DNA of 64,000 bases from Emiliania huxleyi CCMP1516 (Eukaryota > Haptophyta > Isochrysidales > Noelaerhabdaceae), in the NCBI RefSeq assembly GCF_000372725.1, contig NW_005196681.1:469107-533106 (forward strand), in the 5' to 3' direction. Position 1 is the stretch's first letter. Each line of letters starts with the position of its first letter. The notes beneath the pieces are model-generated. The model saw only the letters and a program-made list of their open reading frames with translations. It did not search any database and was not told where the DNA came from. Of the stretch, positions 63,110 to 64,000 are shown one piece after another. The translations under genes were made by a program, and so were the position numbers.

Positions 63110-64000
63110 CTACACGCGTTCCCCGCAGCAAGCGTGAAGAGGCGCTGTCACAGGGGCCATCGCGAGGGCAAGCCGTTGCGCTGCCAGCTGCACAAACTGC
63201 GCCGGCTCGAGTTGCTCCGGCCTCAGGCGCAGCATCTCCTCGGGCGGCGGCTCTTTGGCGGCGGCCAGCAGCGGCTTGAGGGTGACGCGGAGCATCTTTC
63301 GCCTGGCCAAGGGAGGGACACCTCTCTCTCAAGGCTAAGGGCCGCAGGCGGGCGGAGGGGAGGGGAGGGCGGGACCGCATGTCTCTCGTGCGATGTCTCT
63401 CGTGCGGCGCCTCTGCTCGAAGGCGAGCTTGAGCAGCCCGCTAACCCTAACCCTAACCCTAACCCTAACCCTAACCTCTGCTCGAAGGCGAGCTTGAGCA
63501 GCCCGAGCAGCTGAGAGCGCTGCGCCGCCGACAGGGGCAGCGCCGAGCCGGGCGGCGCCCCGACTGGCCGCAGCCGCAGCACCGCTGCGCTGCACTTTGG
63601 CTCGGGCCTATTCGGTGACGCCGCGCTCGCGGTGTCGCGGGAGCGTGCGGGGAGGGAGGGGGTGCGGTGCGCTGCTCGCCTGAAGGCGTGGGGCGGGATC
63701 TCGAAGAGCCGCTCCGGCTGTCCGAAGAGCTGCGTCATCACCGAGAGGATGCCGTAGTCCTTGCAACGCGGCGGCGCGAGCAGCTTGTCGGCGACCTCGG
63801 CCTGCATGGAGAGGACGACCTCGTCGATCTGCTCGAGCGAGCCGAGCAGCTTGAAGAGGAGCTGGCTCGTCAGGTAGAAGGGGGTGTTGGTCAGCACCGA
63901 GAGGGGCCCTCCCCTCTCCGCCGCGAGAGCCGCCAGGTCGAGCCCGAGCCTGCGCAAGGCGGGCGGGGATTGGCGGCGGGGCTCGCGAGAGGACGGTGGC
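63110..64000 (-). CDS. KsgA/Dim1-family rRNA adenine N6-dimethyltransferase, 5' end outside window
   Basis: Exons on the minus strand: one starting near 63957 (after an acceptor CGCAG) to 63680, then 63607-63476, then 63302-63110. The protein reads LSVLTNTPFYLTSQLLFKLL (the NxPF/Y catalytic motif region), EVVLSMQAEVADKLLAPP, KDYGILSVMTQLFGQPERLF, and HAFRPEPKCSAAVLRLRP. It ends with KLAFEQR|RKMLRVTLKPLL, the canonical QRRKxL, and a helical C-terminus. Intron 63679-63608 is GC-AG. The next intron's donor is supplied by a telomeric repeat (63475). The family dimethylates two adenines near the 3' end of small-subunit rRNA. It looks more like the bacterial/organellar type than cytosolic Dim1, so a plastid or mitochondrial role is inferred. 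The AdoMet-binding N-terminus is off the window. Confidence 0.85.
63411..63505. repeat. Telomeric repeat insertion with 30-bp flanking duplication
   Basis: A 35-nt (CTAACC)n tract at 63441-63475 is flanked by identical 30-bp sequences at 63411-63440 and 63476-63505. On the gene strand this duplicates the end of an exon (KLAFEQR) and places GTTAGGG directly after it. Confidence 0.95.

Overview
This is a nuclear, intron-containing, very GC-rich eukaryotic window with two runs of N (29280-29424 and 54699-55095). A fucoxanthin-type light-harvesting gene, a CCDC146/MBO2 gene for motile cilia, TTAGGG-type telomeric tracts, and many short introns that start with GC rather than GT together point to a unicellular alga with a secondary plastid. 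A haptophyte, Emiliania/Gephyrocapsa-like, is my best inference. No marker gene in the window proves the species.

Layout. 1-2.3 kb: 3' part of a Tudor-like/RING-H2 protein. 3.2-4.0 kb: PDZ protein (-). 4.2-5.5 kb: nested small inverted-repeat elements. 5.8-7.1 kb: RING protein. 7.2-7.7 kb: foldback element. 9.4-10.0 kb: COQ10 (-). 11.5-12.5 kb: LEA2-like membrane protein (-). 12.6-14.8 kb: HExxH metallopeptidase. 15.8-16.8 kb: two tandem arrays and a perfect 53-bp palindrome. 19.1-20.8 kb: NUMOD3 protein (-). 20.9-22.6 kb: decayed retroelement-type ORF. 23.7-25.2 kb: MFS transporter (-). 26.8-28.7 kb: ankyrin-RING protein. 28.7-29.9 kb: Pro-rich secreted protein fragment across a gap (-). 30.7-33.1 kb: unrecognised two-exon gene. 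33-35.7 kb: repeats. 35.8-41.4 kb: DHX57-like DEAH helicase. 41.9-42.6 kb: light-harvesting protein (-). 43-45.5 kb: repeats. 45.6-46.1 kb: RING-H2 protein. 46.6-48.6 kb: DHHC palmitoyltransferase (-). 49.1-51.0 kb: Rab GDI (-). 51.1-52.4 kb: repeat family with a 378-aa ORF. 53.8-55.5 kb: ELM2/SANT-like protein. 55.7-56.9 kb: two inverted-repeat elements. 57.3-60.4 kb: CCDC146. 61.0-62.2 kb: TRAPPC3. 62.4-62.9 kb: second MITE copy. 63.1-64.0 kb: KsgA/Dim1 rRNA dimethylase, cut by the window end (-).

The genes are ordinary eukaryotic housekeeping genes on both strands with no operon logic. Several fall into membrane traffic (GDI, TRAPPC3, DHHC) and ubiquitin/chromatin functions (four RING proteins, ELM2/SANT).

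The most unusual content is structural. Two telomeric-repeat insertions inside genes are each flanked by an exact direct duplication, and one of them now supplies a splice donor. At least two introns begin with a copy of the first bases of the downstream exon, as expected if they arose by local duplication. GC-AG introns are common and anchored by conserved protein motifs. A MITE pair has an internal hairpin whose stem differs between copies but still pairs. A nested element has both an occupied and an empty site in the window.
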